Positions 1 to 12,550 of a stretch of 64,000 nucleotides of DNA are shown one piece after another. The position numbers and the translations under genes are program-made. Under the pieces are notes generated by a model. That model searched no databases, had not been told where the DNA came from, and saw nothing but the letters and a program-made list of their open reading frames with translations. The DNA is from Mactromeris polynyma (Eukaryota; Mollusca; Bivalvia; Venerida; Mactridae), in contig JASFXZ010000027.1 of NCBI GenBank assembly GCA_032209605.1, forward strand, positions 7,521,372 to 7,585,371. The letters are read 5' to 3'. Positions within the stretch are counted from its first letter, which is position 1, and each line of letters starts with the position of its first letter.

Positions 1-87
1 TCCTTGCTGTATGCTGCTGTATCAGCCCATGAAAGAAGTATGCAAATGTATATGTAAAGGCAAATAAAAATGATACCATTATTGCAG

Positions 88-1782
88 ATCAGCAGGAGAG
101 GAACATAAATCTCTGGCTCTGGGTTTATCTGCTGCCATATCTGCTCTAGTAGGTAAGTATACTGTATTACATGGGGGATTGTGTTGTTTGATGATGAAAG
201 TATACTGTATTACATGGGGGATTTTGTTGTTTGACGATGAAAAAATTCACAAATTAAGTACAGATGTATTATGTATTGGTTACTAATTAAAAATTTAACA
301 AATATAAAGCAACCATTGTAAGTCTGAGATTTTTAAGATTGTTTAAGACTTACTTAAATAATTCCTAGTAGTCGACCAGACAATGCAAATACTATGTGTA
401 CTGATGTCATAAATACATTCAAAATTTTATGATAAGCCTAAAACAACAGATATCTAATCAATTTTGCTGGATTTTTAAAAACTGTTAATCAAAATATTTC
501 ATTATCATAGGTTGGATACCTGGGCCAATTATAGGTGGTAAAATCATTGATGGTACCTGCATATTCTGGAATACAGCTTCTACGTCTACCAAATACTGTT
601 CTTTTTACGATATTGAAGCTTTAAGATTTAGGTTACATGGAAATATGATTGGTAAGATTATTTTAAGTGACTTACCAAGCTAGATCTAAGAAAATGCCTC
701 AACCTAATTCATACACCTATCAAATTTGAATATGTTATTTAGCTCCACAAACTAGAAATGTGTCAACAAGATACAAGAGCCCCCACTTTACTCAATCTAG
801 AAGCATAACTCGACTCGTACTACATAAATGCAATACAAAACCCAGGTGCACAATTTCATGTGTTGACTAATAAACCTATGAAGTTGAGTAAATTAAGGTC
901 AAATACTTTTGAGATATGAATGACACATGTTCTGACTTACGGACGGATGGCTGGACAGACAACAGTAAATCTAAAGATCCCCTACACAGTTGTTGGGGAA
1001 CAGCAATGTGTGATTTACTCCTTTTTTTAATGCAAATATAGATCCATACGCAACCAGTTCCACCTTCCTTACAGTTTTCACTATGGAAATTTGAGTCAAA
1101 CTTGCTGAACAACTAAATTTGTATGTTTTGAAAGGAAATAAATACTTCTTTATATCATTAATGTCATTGCAGACATGTAGTAACATCCATTTGTTATATA
1201 CACAAATTCATTGATGAAATTACAAATGACGTTATTCACATGGCGTTCAGTGATGGCCGCTGCTTTAGTGGACAAAAAGTTACTTGAACCAATAAAACGT
1301 GCATTCACAAATATGACATATTAAATTTGTGTTCATTAATACTTGATTTGTTTCAACTATTAATGGTTGCTTCTTCCTTGTTTAATAAATCAGGTATTTC
1401 TGACACCTCATGTAATATCAGTACAATTAATGAAATAAGCATACAGATTCTAGAAAATAATTGGCAAAAAGTTGTAACAAAGTTCTAAAAAGCAATACTA
1501 GAGGAAAGTGTGTTTACAGGGATTGTTTAAACTAGGACATAATGATAAAAACATTACAAGATGTGTAAATCTTAGAATATATATTTCCTAACACTATTAC
1601 ATTTCTTATATATTTCCTGTTCAGGTTTGCGGATTGTCTCGATATTATTGATGTGCGTGGCATTATACAAAGCAAGAAAACTGTCACTGTGGGTAACTGA
1701 TACAGATAAAGAAGTGATGGAGAAGGAGTCAGAAGTACAACTCATGGTTCAGCCAGGAGAGAAAATAAACAATCATGATTAG
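88..1782 (+). CDS. Solute carrier organic anion transporter (SLCO/OATP), 3' end, last three coding exons
   Basis: Exons lie at 88-152, 511-651 and 1625-1782 and keep one open frame across GT-AG introns. The first reads EEHKSLALGLSAAISALV. The second continues GWIPGPIIGGKIIDGTC, then Cys and Tyr positions (CSFYD). This is the conserved late membrane segment of OATP transporters (the IPGPIIFG-IDxxC signature). The third exon gives the final helix (IVSILLMCVALYKA) and a charged cytoplasmic tail ending EKINNHD before TAG. OATPs are 12-helix plasma-membrane carriers taking up amphipathic organic anions such as bile salts, eicosanoids and steroid conjugates. Upstream exons lie outside the window. 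A possible polyadenylation signal AATAAA is at 2021-2026. The gene runs tail-to-tail toward NAE1. Family assignment is firm; the member and substrate cannot be told. Confidence 0.88.
156..241. repeat. 43-bp tandem duplication beside a splice donor
   Basis: Two nearly identical 43-bp units (first starting with AGTATACTGTATTACATGGG) begin a few bases into the intron after the first SLCO exon. The duplication starts inside the extended donor region but leaves the GTAAGT donor unique. Confidence 0.75.
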
Positions 1783-4314
1783 ATTCCACACACTGTGACA
1801 CTTATATCAATACTCAGAACTCGTGAATCATATCCTGATATCAATCCTGTGCGAAGGCCCTCATACACAGTGTGTATCTCATTATCAGTAAGCATCTCAA
1901 TGTGCTTAGCATTGTACATTTTAATACTATTGTAAATTTTAGGCAAAACTGTTGCTGATCATTCATATATGGATTACAAAAGACACCGCATACTAGTTAT
2001 TGTGAAATACATTATACAAGAATAAATTATACAGAACAAATTGTCTTTTACAAAATATATCATAACATGTTATATTGAAGGGTATTATCTGATAAAAACT
2101 TTTTTTATAATTAAACTTTTTATAAAAATAGACATGATCATAAGATCGTTAAAGACCAATTTCAGTCAGTAAACAAGATGGTCTTAGGAATGGAACTTTC
2201 ATTTCAAAACTCAGATTATTAAGAGGTTCCTGCATGTAAACATATACAGCCAAAAGCTTCAAGCAATTCAAAGGGACACATTCAGTGAAACTCCTGTTAT
2301 GTTAAATTTGCTATTTAACTATTCATGCAAAACACTGTATGCATACCAAAAGAATAGCGATTTTCCTCCCGTTCAATTTCTGAACTCATATCAAAACCTG
2401 AACATGAATTGAAAATCCATTTCATTTAATTTAGAATTAAGAAGATAATGCCATAAAACATAACAGAAGGAGGCGATATCCATCAAGGCCCATAATGCTT
2501 TCCTCTTAATCTTGCTAATAATGCTAAAGATTGTACCTGCAACATCAATTTCATTTTACAGGCCTTCTAGCAGGCCTCAATATAGATAAAGGTTTTTATA
2601 AAAGTTGCAATTTAGCAAAATCCAGGTATTTTAGGGTGATTTCTGTAAAAAGATATAATTTTGACCATCTAATTCGATGGATTAATGTGACTGAGACAGA
2701 CTGACAGTGCCCCTGCACTGTGAGGGCAACAGGATCCTGTCTGAGCAATCAGAGACCTATTTAACAAAGACTTGAGATAAAATTATGCAAGTAGTACCAA
2801 AAGGCTGCAGTTTTCACAAGTAAATAGTAAAATATAAACGTAATATTCATTGCTAAAACAGATGCGACAAACTGAGTGATAAAATCGAAAGGTTTGGAGA
2901 GTGAATTATAGGTCTTAACAGGTTTTTCAGAAAAGTGAAGTTTTTAAAGGATTTTCCAAAAATGAAAGGTTATTAGAGGTTTTGAAGGTTTCACTAGGAG
3001 GCCTGATTTTATCATTTTAAGTGCATAGTTTACATTACCAAGGACTGATTCACAGCACAATTATATAAATATCAGATGGCTTCCTGTGTTACAGAACATA
3101 GTGTGAACATGAGGGAAATACTATAACCCGAGGCAAAGCTGAGGGTAATATTATTTTCTCAAATGTTGACAATATGTACTGTTTCACTGGGAAACCATCT
3201 GATATCTATTGTGTTATATCGAACAAAATATAAATGAAAAAATTTCACAACACTACTAGCTCCAAATGTTTGTTTACATATAACAACAGATGTCCAATAA
3301 AAGCGCAGGAATGATATTGACGTTGAAATGACGTTGTCGTCATTTCCTCCAAGTGTAAAGACGGCGGACGTTACCAAACAAAAGACACTGTACACGCTGT
3401 AGTATTTGTTTGTTTTCCGTTTCGAGGGTTAACATTATATGCTATCACTTTCCATGGGAACTGATATATATTTATTATATCGAACAAATATTTTGATATT
3501 AAAATATAAAACAATAAAGTCAATGTGAAACAGAAACAATAAAGTGCCTATCAACTCTGTGAATTTCCTGTAGTCTATTATTAGACTCGCGCGAGGGCAA
3601 AAACGTTATGTCACAAGGTAAAAACGTTATGTCACAGGGTAACATTACGGATTTGCTTATAGCCTGTATATGTGAATTTTGCATGGATAAATCAAGTGAG
3701 GTATAATAATACTGGTTGGCACAGTTTAGCAAAATCCAGAATAAGTTGTCAACATTACCAAGAATTGAAATAGAGTGACTAAAAGCTAAGATACTAGCCC
3801 TTCATGATACATATCTTACAGGATGACAGACACAGATATCTCACAGCTGAACTTATCATATGTTGTGTTTTAGATTCACATCTATATCAACAGTAGTTCA
3901 GTCATTTTCAGTGGTCAGTTGACCTAACCACTGCTCCTGGGTAACCAACCAGTACTTACCAGATATTCCACAAATATATGACAAATTCCAAACACAGGAG
4001 AGGATTTATCATTGTTTACTTGGAAAATTAACTGGTTTTATGCTTTCAATAACTTCATAGGGTATCTATAATAAATGACGTTTCCATACTTAAACAAGGC
4101 TCAAGCCATTTTTTATTTCATCTACAACTCAAGAGTGCCATTAATGGAAGCTATATCCAGATTTAAAAAAAACTAACAAGTCAACTGAATATCATTTTGG
4201 ATCCTGAAATATCTATACAATTTAAACAATCTTGTGTGTTTACCAAGCTTGACTTGGCAATCAACGACACACCTAGCTTCAACATAGCTCAAAGCAGCTT
4301 GATAAAATCATTAC
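1783..4314. other. Intergenic AT-rich DNA between SLCO and NAE1
   Basis: No coding exon could be supported on either strand. I looked specifically on the minus strand for the missing downstream NAE1 exons and found none. The stretch holds the SLCO 3' UTR, an imperfect inverted repeat (about 3069-3205) and a short tandem repeat, AAAAACGTTATGTCACA, near 3599-3640. Confidence 0.6.
3069..3205. repeat. Imperfect inverted repeat, probable MITE fragment
   Basis: ATATCAGATGG at 3069 is matched in reverse complement by CCATCTGATAT near 3194-3204. The interior carries ATAACCCGAGGCAAAGCTGAGGG, itself partly self-complementary (CCGAG/CTGAG type). Another TTATATCGAACAAA motif follows at about 3475, as is common in palindromic elements. 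The outer boundaries are not clear. Confidence 0.4.
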
Positions 4315-7300
4315 CTCTGTGTTCCCTGATGACTAGTCGCATATAACCAATAAAACCATAGCAACGACATATCAACAATGGTATATTCTTCTCCCATAAA
4401 CACTTGCCAAGTTTCAGTAATGTCCTAAAGAAATACACAAAGGGCAACAACTGCAGAAAATAGCAAACATTATAAAATGAGTGAACAACCGAAGTGTTGC
4501 ACCCAAGATACAACCCCCACATATATGCAGAGACTAAAGAAATATAAACAGGTAATAAATGAACGCAATTTTCCATCATTAATTTATTGGAAGATATAAA
4601 ACTTTGGTAAAGTTTGTTTTTCATCTTACGAGTACATGTTTCATATCATGAATAAAATATGAATACATCATAACATGGCTCATAAAGAATGTCTAATACA
4701 AAATTCAAGAACTCAATTCAATTATTGATGAACTGTTTTGTATTGCCAATTCACTAAATAGCAAACAAAACTGACACAAAGTGATTATTTCCCTTATAGG
4801 ATAGAAACAGCACCCTGTCAGGGGTATCACTAAGAGGCAGGAGCAGGTTAAATTACCTGGCAACTTAAGCATCATTGACCCCCAGACCCCATCTACTTTT
4901 GATGATTTCCGTGCTAATTCAAAAATTAGTGATAAGCCTGCTCTGTATACAAAAAGGATAAAATACACCTGCAACCTAGACATTAAAAGATTAATAAGTG
5001 ACTTTATATCATTCTGGACTATATTCTTCATGCAAAGCAAAATTACAGACAGTAAGTCTGATGAAGAGTTTGAGGCAAAATTCCAAGTATTTTTTCTTTA
5101 AATTCTTTGACATTTCAAAGCTTGTGCAAACTGTGCATTATGGCAGTGTTTGATAAAAAACATACAAAGTATGAAACACACATCATTTGCAAATAGAAAC
5201 ATTATGCTTCCTTCAGACTCAGAAATATTTTGAGCTTCAAACTTAATACATCAGAATGGAAAGGGTCTGGAGGTGCTCTGCAAATTCCTAAAGCTTACCT
5301 TTCACACAGATTTGTTGCTACGACAATGGAAAACTGGCAGAAAAAATCAGGATTAGATTCTAATAGTTTCTCTGGATGCTGAAATAGAAAAAAATATCTC
5401 AATCTTAAATGATAATTTTAAGTACATGTACTTGTTGATAGTTAACTACTTGCAGAAAGTGTTAACAACGTAACGATAATTTGAACTTCCTGCTGATGGT
5501 TGTTCACTACTTTCTGTAAGTTTAACTACTTGCTAATGGTTTTAACTAATTGCTTATCATGTTAACTTTTTGCTGAGAGTTTGAAGTACTTGTTAAAGTT
5601 TTAACCACTTGATGATAGTTTTGACCACTTGATGATAGTTTTGGCCACTTGATAATATCTTAACCACTTGACGATATTTTTACTACTATCAAAATTAGAA
5701 AAAAGTCATGCTTTGTACATAGTCCATAATACTCATTTTACTCCAGGTGACAACACTTTGTCAAGGAGGATTATCAAAATATTGAATTAATATACACAAA
5801 TACAAGTACTGTAAGCTCACTCTGGACCTACCTCTTCCATGAAATCTCCAGATACGTCTTCATTAAGTTCAGACAAATATTCTGTTGTGTATTTAGCTCG
5901 GGACTGAAATTAGTATGAAAACATAATAAGTGTCTGAATTAAAGCAGCATGTAATCTTAGACATTTTTCTCAATATAGATTACAAAATAGGAATATTTAT
6001 ATTGAGGAAATCAGTTAACAATGAAGTAACCAAACAAAGGAAATATACAAACAAGGCTTACTCTTACTATTTGTATCAATACAATAAAATATTTCCATAT
6101 CATTGATTCCAACTCAAACACTGTACAAGAGACTTCAAAAAGCAAAGGGAAGTAACTACACATACATTCTGACATGTTTTATCCCCTTGTACATGTATGA
6201 CAAAGTTCATTTAGGTCATCCTTAAAAACTTGTTGTTTGGCATAACAAAACCTAGCACATTTTAGGTGAGTAGGTAGGTAATTAATCTTATATTACTGTT
6301 TATCACCATTCAAGTATAAATACACGCCCCCCCCCCCCCCCCAAATTATCCGTTCAGACAGCACAAAAAAGTTTGGGATAGGGATCATTTTCAGAGTATG
6401 TAGGATTATGTAGACAGACAACTTTTTTAAAAATATCCTGAATATTAATTAATATGATACTATATACTATAATTACCTGACCAATACAGTCCTTTGTCAG
6501 GAAGAAACTGCAAAGAAAGAACATGATTATTTCTACTACAAAGGCACATACAGTGCAACCTCTCCAGAGCAACACCCTTTTCCAGATGCAAACTGTGACT
6601 TAGTTTTTTGACATTTTTTGAGGTTGAATTGTCAGTAGGAAACTTGTAGGGGAAAATAGTTTGTTGCTCAAGGTAGAAACAACAAGTTTACCAAATGATG
6701 CCAGGGAACATACATAGACAATATAACGAGAGTTGACTGTATACAAATCAGTTGATAGACTAGAGCTTGTTTTTTCAATGATTGATTGTTTTGTTATATG
6801 AAGTTCACATGCAGAAAACATTTATACATGTACTTAGTTATGTTCCATAAAAAAGTCTAATGGTGAACTATGTAGAATTACCGCTTTAAATGAAAGTCAG
6901 ACAGACACAAGTAGCTGCAGTATCATTAGGGAAAAACAATTAAGGTATAAGACACCAGCATTAGAGAAACAACTTACTTATTTCCGACATCTTCACCTTG
7001 AACTTTGTAACCATCAACAACAGTGAAAGATCCAATACCTGTATAAAATAAACACATTTTTTCCTATAAAGTTACCTCCCAAAACTTGAGGTATTGACAA
7101 GGCAACAAAGCATATTTTCCAAATCTAGGGATTAAAAGTTGTTTTTATTCTTTTTTGCTTTTGCTGCCTTTTGCCACCTATTTATCAATTCTGTTTCATT
7201 GAATGTCTAAAATGACTGCACTATGTATTTTTCACAAAAATACTACTTTTAGATCCAGGCTAAGGATGATGGTTTAACTATTTCTTTATAAATTCTTGCC

Positions 7301-10300
7301 TAAGTTACAATTTTCAAATCAAGAAAATTCACGATGCTATTTTCCCATTCTCTTGGTGTTGGTAGCTTCCTAAAATGCCTGCATCTGGATAGGATATTAT
7401 TATTTTAAAACTGGAAACATTAAATTGTTTACCTGGAAGAATGAGATTTTTCAAGATTTCCGTCCCAGTAGCACTGGCATTTATAAGGCATACTCTGGAA
7501 GTTTCAAGAGCTGTTTGTCCATGATCCCCCCACAATCTGAAATACGAACATATTTAACATTAATATGTTGATATCCTCTCCATCAACCAGTAACAAACAT
7601 ATTTAACACTGTGGATGGGTAATAGAGGTATGTTTTTATGAGAAGCCAGGCAATGCCAGTTCACCTGGTTTTCAAATGACTATGTATTGATGTTTTCTTT
7701 CCAATACAAAATTCATAAGCCATTTCATTGTTATATGAACTAAATGAATACAACATTTGTGCATTTACTTACAAAGCATCAATAAAGCAACAATGATCTA
7801 GAAGAGGAATAATAAGAGCTGGTCCACGAGACAACCTGTATTAGTGACTAATATCCATTTTTAAGGTTTTTACAATTTCTGAAAGATATATTTTTCTAGT
7901 TTCATTTAATACCAAATATATTAAAATAGGACGTCTACTTTTCTTTTACTAGTAGTTCAAATATTTGGGACAGAATGCAAAGTAAAAGTATAAAATGACC
8001 TTACCTTGAACAGTAACTCTTAAAAAGTATTCTGTTTTTCAAACAGGGTAACACATGACATAGAACATTTTCATTTCAATTCTATAAATCAAAATTAAGC
8101 AACCAAGGACACTTCTGATATTGTGCTTATCAATGACCTCCCAGAAAACCTAACCTCAGACTCCAGACTGTTTGCTGATCAATGATAGTTGATAACATTG
8201 TCTACCAGCAGATAGATAGATAGATAGATTTATTTCAGCATAAGATACATATATACATGGTAATTAAGACAAATATGTTTCATTTATAATATAAAACACA
8301 TGAGTAATATAAAAAACCATGCCACACACATCCGTACTAAGGATTACACAAAAAAGAGAAAATATCCCTTATTTCCATTGTGGTCCTTGTCATGGATGGT
8401 GTGACATAGAGAGGCATGAAACTTCTATCACAGGCAAAACATAGATAGATAGATAGACACACCTGAGGACCAGGTTACAGTATGTATCACTGCTAACGCA
8501 GTTAATTTAAGTTAAACAACTATTGTATACCTTTATAATTTTATATAGCATACTAGACTAGGGGAAAAAAGAATTGGCATAGTATTGAGTGCGAGAATGT
8601 GGAATTTAGTAGTTGAAATCCTGGTAGGGGTGAGGTGGTTGTGACCTACATGAACCAGGTCATATCTGATTTTGTATAAAAGGATTAGAGATGATGATAA
8701 GCAACGGTGTTCAAGGGTCTGCCAGTTTAGATCAGTTAGCATTTGCAGGGCTCGCGCTGGCGTTCGCCAAACAAAAATTGGCTCAAATTGTCGAAAAGTA
8801 TGACTTTCCAAATTTACCGTTGGCGAATGTTTTATTCCACTCAATTTCGATGATAAATGCAGTCAAATGCGGCTGAGACAGGTTCACAATGTCTGTGTAT
8901 AAACCCGCATACATATTAAAGGGCCCCAATTGATATCCTGTCTATGACATGTTCGTGTATGATGACATAATTATACACACGCTTTCCAAAAACAATTGGA
9001 GGCAGAGTTTGTCGCCTGTCACAAAATCCCTTTTCAGCCAATCAAAAAGCGTACCCAACCACGTGATAGACCTGTGAAGCGCATAATAATAACACTCCAG
9101 AGAACTAAATTGGTCAAATACGAAAACGCCGAAATAACGATTGATAATAGAAAAAGTTGCAAACTGTTGTTTACACTTTGAAAGGCGACTTTCGATTGAA
9201 ATAAGTTTACAGTTCATTAATTAATGTTAATCTTTGAGCCAATGGTGGCTTTAATACTGGAATTTTCTAGAATCTAATATTGCTGAAAATGCCATCTCAT
9301 GAATTTAAAACTGCCGCCGACGACGTAGAAAACTGGAGTATTTATTCCGCAACCCACATTCAGGGCTAGCACTGGCTTTTTTTTCTCTATAAAGTCTATA
9401 AATCATAAAAATTTCTATGATATTCAGATAACTATTATTTTTGCCTGCATAAACAGATGAATTATGTCTCATACTCTGTGCTATGAATATTCACATATAA
9501 TTTACATCACTGTATGTTTAGTTTATGTTTCATTTGTGGCCTAGTTTTTATGTACAGCTGAGTGTTTTAAAAATATATTGCTTCTTCCTCGTGACTTGTG
9601 TTTGGGAGTATACATTGTCTTTTTTTTCAATTTGATTAATGAATACTTGATAATGAGATGTAATGTTTAAACTTTAATAACAAGAATACAATAAACAAGA
9701 AATAAAATAACTGCTACAGTGAATCATCCTACATGCTCTATTAGAATTGATTTGTAGACTATTAAAGCAATTTCAAGAAACAATAAAAAGGATTACAGTG
9801 AAATAACAAAGTCCTATGCCGTAGAATATTGGGGGTTGAGACGACAAACTGCACTAAATATTTGTCGTTCGCGCTGTTATATAGGCAGCGAATTACTGAA
9901 ACCGATCGGTTCCAAAATTGGCTCAAGAAAAAAAAAGGAGACACTGCTCATGAAGTCATAATTGTTACAGACATAGCGGGCTGCTGACCTATTGATAATT
10001 TTGATCTTATTTGCGGACCGCTGACCTATTGATAATTTTGATCTTATTTGTTACGGTTTTCTGCCAGGAGTGCCAGATTGTTGAGCAGTACTCAAGTTGT
10101 GGATGGACATAGGTGTAACACTAACAGGCCTATATTTTTAATTCTTTGTTTGAGGTTTTGACATTTCTTCTTACAAATCTGAGGGTGTTAACCGTTATTT
10201 TCCTTAGCTGTCATGTTAACAGTTATTGATATGGTTGTATTGTTTTCCTTAGCGGATGTGCCTAAAGGATGGATTTGTTAATATTTTCGGTCATAAATTT

Positions 10301-10653
10301 AATATTATGACGAACAGGTCAAAAGCTGTATTGTAAGAATACATGCATACCGGTCGAATTTTTTAGTTTTGAAAACGAATCAATTTCAATGAATCAGATC
10401 TCTACATTTACATCAGTACGTTAAACTGTCAAACATGACATTTCATTCAATAACGGTGCGCAAGACTACAGATAAAAGAGAAAACAAAAGTAAAAACAGA
10501 AAACAGACACAGCCAATGGTTTAAGTTATGGTTTCTGAAAATATACGACAAATCTCATAGTTTTCTACCGACATCGATTTATAATTACCTTAGCTGACGG
10601 TCATATTTGTTATTTTTGTCCAGTCCTTCCTTCGGTTTTCCGACGTTAGCCAT
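4315..10653 (-). CDS. NAE1: NEDD8-activating enzyme E1 regulatory subunit (NAE1/APPBP1), first seven coding exons only
   Basis: Seven coding exons, reading downward: 10653-10589, 7536-7433, 7038-6978, 6507-6477, 5903-5832, 5378-5299 and 4424-4315. All have GT-AG introns and keep phase. The product starts [11 protein letters not shown], then [47 protein letters not shown], a phase-correct 31-nt microexon [39 protein letters not shown] and [20 protein letters not shown]. This follows animal NAE1 residue by residue. NAE1 pairs with UBA3 to adenylate NEDD8 for cullin neddylation; the catalytic Cys is in UBA3. About 174 residues are encoded against roughly 530 in the family. No exon for the remainder is visible between 4314 and 1. 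It is either a truncated copy, an assembly break, or a gene whose exons continue beyond SLCO. No coding damage is seen in what is present. Confidence 0.88.
5440..5690. repeat. Degenerate ~20-bp tandem repeat in an NAE1 intron
   Basis: About a dozen imperfect units of the form TTTTAACCACTTGATGATAG follow one another between NAE1 exons 5 and 6. The last three or four units (5590-5680) are the most uniform, suggesting recent growth at that end. Confidence 0.6.
6327..6343. repeat. Poly-C tract
   Basis: An uninterrupted run of cytosines follows ATACACG within an intron of NAE1. Such runs are length-unstable and error-prone in sequencing. Confidence 0.8.
8115..8190 (+). pseudogene. Reverse-transcriptase fragment, plus orientation
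   Basis: The plus strand reads [18 protein letters not shown] and then stops. This matches the segment just before and into the catalytic F-A-D-D box of Jockey/CR1-like non-LTR reverse transcriptases; the second aspartate is replaced by Gln before the frame ends. It is a short dead relic in NAE1 intron 1, abutting an oppositely oriented element. Confidence 0.5.
8212..8760 (-). mobile_element. 3' end of a non-LTR retrotransposon (RT C-terminus plus 3' UTR)
   Basis: On the minus strand, residues [30 protein letters not shown] and [14 protein letters not shown] match the thumb/C-terminal region of Jockey/CR1-type reverse transcriptases (LxWxxLxxRR...YKI...L). The usual SFFPRT-WNSLP block after it is degraded. 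A 3' UTR of about 300 bp follows, ending in a (TATC)n tail at 8212-8230, read as GATA on the plus strand. A related 3' end lies at 50139-50345. It is 5'-truncated, as is usual for this class. Confidence 0.6.
9660..9935 (-). repeat. Dispersed repeat, copy 1 (related copy at 24677-24835)
   Basis: Reverse complement of this stretch matches 24677-24835. Both carry TTGAGCCAATTTTG, CCGGTCG or CCGATCGG, GATTCACTGTAG, a T-rich block, AAAGTTTAAAC and CATCTCATTATCAA in the same order. It is a non-coding element family of unknown class. Confidence 0.55.
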
Positions 10654-10963
10654 CTTGGAATATTTTTATCCATACACCGGCTTATAGAATGGATAAAGTC
10701 CCACGTACACCGTACTGTATCAGTGACGGTAACGCTTCATGAGATGCAATCCCGATGTATTAATCGAGATTAAACATCAGATTTGAATTGTATCTTTTGT
10801 TCAGATTAATAAATGTGTTCTTTTATGCAGAAAGATACACATGTGTATATAGTCAGGGTCGTAGCGATCCCAAAATAAATGTGCATACACAACCTATAGT
10901 ACTAGTTGTCTGAATTTGACATGTTTATTTTGAAGTCATTATTAAAATAAAGTTCGGGCATAT
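10654..10963. other. NAE1 upstream region
   Basis: This is sequence 5' of the NAE1 start codon. The ATG is preceded directly by the short leader AATATTCCAAG (minus strand). No TATA box was evident close to the start, as expected of a housekeeping gene. No gene or repeat is recognised before the MITE at 10964. Confidence 0.35.
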
Positions 10964-11119
10964 CAGGGCCGTAAATTACATGGAGGCATGTAGGCAGTTG
11001 CCTCCTATTGCGGGCTGAAAAAAAAATCATTTTTTGTCTAAAAAGGGTCCAAATTTTTTTTTGCCTCGTTCCGCTCGGCGGGGTGCCTCTCCTTCGAGGG
11101 GAGGCAATTTACGGCCCTG
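10964..11119. mobile_element. MITE, 156 bp, 14-bp TIRs, 5-bp target duplication (CATAT)
   Basis: The element begins CAGGGCCGTAAATT and ends with its exact inverse AATTTACGGCCCTG. CATAT flanks it directly on both sides (10959-10963 and 11120-11124). No coding capacity. The CAG...CTG ends and 5-bp target duplication fit a non-autonomous hAT-like element of the 5-bp class; the superfamily is inferred. Confidence 0.85.
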
Positions 11120-12111
11120 CATATGGTTCTTATAAGTTACTATGCAACTGATAGTCACTACATTATCGGTGTAAGCGTCTTTTTAAATACCCAAAAGATG
11201 TCTATATATGAAAGTTCACTGGCCATATTAACTAAACGACGTGTCTCAGACTAGTAAAGTATGAAGAAAAGTAACTAAGCGTAGGTACTGGGAGCTATTT
11301 ATACGACATGATATGCTGGAGACCTTGTTGATACACTGTTCAAATAGTTAACTCAATCTCATTTTATCAATATAATTCTTTAGACTGGTACCCAGCGTAC
11401 TCTGCACATATTGTAATGCCAAGGGGCAGGTAATCCAGGCTTATAATACTAATGCGTGGGTCCTGCAATTTACGCAAGGAGACCAGTTCCTGGTAAGGCA
11501 GCGGATCTAAGTCAGCCTTTGGAGTCCCATAAAGGATTTTAATCTTGTGACTTACACAATTATCAAAATAGATTTTAAAAATGACTCTGGTTCGTCTGAA
11601 CCTAATTTTTAATGCGCTTCATCCGGTAGAGCTATTGTTGTTACATAGTCTAAAACATCTTAATAAGAACCATTGCGATGTATAACCGTTGAATACAATC
11701 TTGTTCAAGTATATTACTAACGGACAAAAATAGTAAAAAAACACCCGCTTGTTAAAAAACTTAAATTTTATGATAATGCTATTTAAACGTCCAAGGTTCA
11801 TTTTATTTGAACAAGAGTTGCATGTTTCTTCAGTTGTTTTTATCCTCATTTTCCCAATGGTTACTCATGCTATGTACACTAGTTTATTATGCCAGAGATG
11901 AACAATCATCACAAGTATCCAAATAGATTTTCGTTGAGAACATAACACAATCAAGGGTACGTAAGTTTCTAACGTTTTTGAAATATATTTTTCCTCTAAA
12001 AGGTTTGGAAATGTGCGGATCAGAGAATTTAGGTATGCATGTAGTATTTACAGGCACGAGTCGTGATTTAAAAACTGAGAGAAATTTGTTGACTGAAAAA
12101 AACTTCCTAGC

Positions 12112-12268
12112 CAGCGCCGGAGCCACACTGAGGCACAGCGAGGCAGCTGCCTCGGTTTAACTTTGCAGGACGCACTAGAGAAGTCCTAGGATATTATTTT
12201 CGGGGAAACATGCCCCCCGGACCCCCATAGACTGCCTCGGTTTAAATATGCCTCTGGCTACGGCACTG
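12112..12268. mobile_element. MITE, 157 bp, imperfect TIRs, 5-bp target duplication (CTAGC)
   Basis: The element starts CAGCGCCGGAGCCACACTGA and ends GGCTACGGCACTG. Flanks are CTAGC at 12107-12111 and 12269-12273. Two CTGCCTCGGTTTAA blocks lie inside. It shares ends and target-duplication length with the MITEs at 10964 and 53158, but not interior sequence. Confidence 0.82.
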
Positions 12269-12550
12269 CTAGCATTTCCGTTATAGATATATATGCTTCT
12301 TCTGCCTCTGAAATAAAATGATTACATTACAATAAAATGCATTGTTCGTGGTTTTTGTTGTTGATGATCTTAAGGTATATACGACAAAATATTTATGTTT
12401 GTAACTATTTTCAGTGTCGCACCGTGTGAATTGTCTAAGGAAACAAAGGCATTTAATCACTGTAGACTTTTGTAAACAAACGATATATAGCGAGGTATAT
12501 ATAGTGCGATTTTATTAACCGCGAATGTATGAATATATTACCTGGACCAT

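Larger units (their letters stand above)
7537..10588. other. NAE1 intron 1, filled with repeat relics
   Basis: This 3.05-kb intron holds the two retrotransposon fragments at 8115-8760, several copies of a dispersed repeat whose start resembles AGGGCTCGCGCTGG (near 8747, 9361 and, reversed, 9660-9935), and a 31-bp direct duplication (9983 and 10020, starting GCTGACCTATTGATAATTTT). No other gene is seen. Confidence 0.5.

Noticed and set aside
4705..5040. Minus-strand 111-codon frame as a missing NAE1 exon
   Set aside because: No similarity to NAE1, and it lies upstream of exon 7, where adjacent exons already join in phase.
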